NCBI GenBank assembly: GCA_947457465.1
Contig: CANGWB010000008.1
Location: 1-64,000, forward strand
DNA: 64,000 bases
DNA from: Chitinophagaceae bacterium
GTDB taxonomy: Bacteria; Bacteroidota; Bacteroidia; Chitinophagales; Chitinophagaceae
Direction of reading: 5' to 3'
Made by a program: the position numbers and the translations under genes. Numbering within the stretch: position 1 is the first letter of the stretch; each line of letters starts with the position of its first letter. The notes under the pieces were generated by a model that was given only the letters and a program-made list of their open reading frames with translations, ran no database searches and was not told where the DNA came from. Positions 63,194-64,000 of the stretch are shown piece after piece.

Positions 63194-64000
63194 ATGAGCA
63201 AATATCCCTCCGGCGTATTGTACGGCGATAACTTAAGAGCCTTGTATCAGGATGCCCTGCATAATCAATTCGCACTTCCGGCCGTCAACACCATCGGCCA
63301 CAGCAGTATCAATGCAACATTGGAGACCGCCGCTAAAGTAAACTCTCCGGTCATTGTTCAGTTTTCGAACGGAGGAGCCCAATACATTGCCGGAAAGGGT
63401 ATGCCGAACGACAAATTACAGGCTAATATTCAAGGTGCCATTTCCGGAGCTTTACACGTGCATCAGGTCGCCAAATACTATGGCGTTCCAGTTGTATTGC
63501 ATACCGACCATGCAGCTAAAAAATGGCTTCCATGGATCAGTGCGTTATTGGATGCCGGAGAAACTTTTCACAAAGAAAAAGGTCAACCCCTCTTCAGCTC
63601 TCATATGTTGGATCTTAGTGAGGAGCCGCTGGAAGAAAATATCCATGAATGTGAAACTTTCTTCAAACGAATGACACCCCTGGGTATGAGTATAGAGATC
63701 GAGCTGGGCGTCACGGGTGGAGAAGAAGATGGTGTAGACAACACGGATATCGAAAATTCTAAATTATATACACAACCATCCGAAGTGGCATATGCGTATG
63801 AGCGCCTATCAAGTATCGGAGATCTGTTTACGGTGGCTGCCGCATTTGGGAATGTACACGGTGTATACAAGCCCGGCAATGTTGAATTACGTCCCGTGAT
63901 CCTGCAAAACAGCCAACTCTACATTCAGGATAAATTCAAAACGGGTAACAAACCAGTATACTTCGTTTTTCATGGTGGTTCCGGCTCCCCTCAAGACCAG
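63194..64000 (+). CDS. fbaA: Class II fructose-bisphosphate aldolase (3' truncated by window edge)
   Basis: Read directly: MSKYPSGVLYGDNLRALYQDALHNQFALPAVNTIGHSSINATLETAAKVNSPVIVQFSNGGAQYIAGKG...VVLHTDHAAKKWLPW...IEIELGVTGGEEDGVDN...VAAAFGNVHGVYKPGNVEL...; absent from the ORF track because there is no stop in the window. Confidence 0.95.
   Translation, partial: MSKYPSGVLYGDNLRALYQDALHNQFALPAVNTIGHSSINATLETAAKVNSPVIVQFSNGGAQYIAGKGMPNDKLQANIQGAISGALHVHQVAKYYGVPVVLHTDHAAKKWLPWISALLDAGETFHKEKGQPLFSSHMLDLSEEPLEENIHECETFFKRMTPLGMSIEIELGVTGGEEDGVDNTDIENSKLYTQPSEVAYAYERLSSIGDLFTVAAAFGNVHGVYKPGNVELRPVILQNSQLYIQDKFKTGNKPVYFVFHGGSGSPQDQ

Overview
The window looks like an ordinary chromosomal segment of a Bacteroidota bacterium, probably Chitinophagaceae-like (inferred from SusC/SusD, T9SS/PorP-SprF, MlaD/OstA and Bacteroidetes-type TAnnTTTG promoter boxes). 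It is densely packed with core-metabolism and envelope genes: hppA, serA, gyrA, recF, folP, ndk, hutU/hutH, a purine nucleoside phosphorylase, ung, an LptD/amidase/MlaD/OstA envelope cluster, a SusC/SusD/DUF4397 locus, ychF, sdhCAB, murQ plus a BadF-type kinase, an S41 protease, a CBS-type PLP enzyme and a truncated class II fba at the right edge. I found one tRNA (Arg, UCU). I saw no rRNA, CRISPR array, transposase, phage or defence island, and no clear-cut new system. The observations most worth following up are: (i) a 1928-aa T9SS adhesin with five 95-aa repeats in exact 285-nt register, paired with its own PorP/SprF protein; (ii) a 1155-aa outer-membrane protein with SprA-like motifs but no assigned family; (iii) two kinds of short-period repeats between the spmAB-like gene and ychF, one of which fills the predicted ychF 5' leader; (iv) promoter -7 boxes almost touching start codons, suggesting leaderless mRNAs; (v) palindromes at the sdhCAB and susC promoters/leaders; (vi) a G8 tract inside plsC. 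All family names come from reading the protein sequences; no database search was run.
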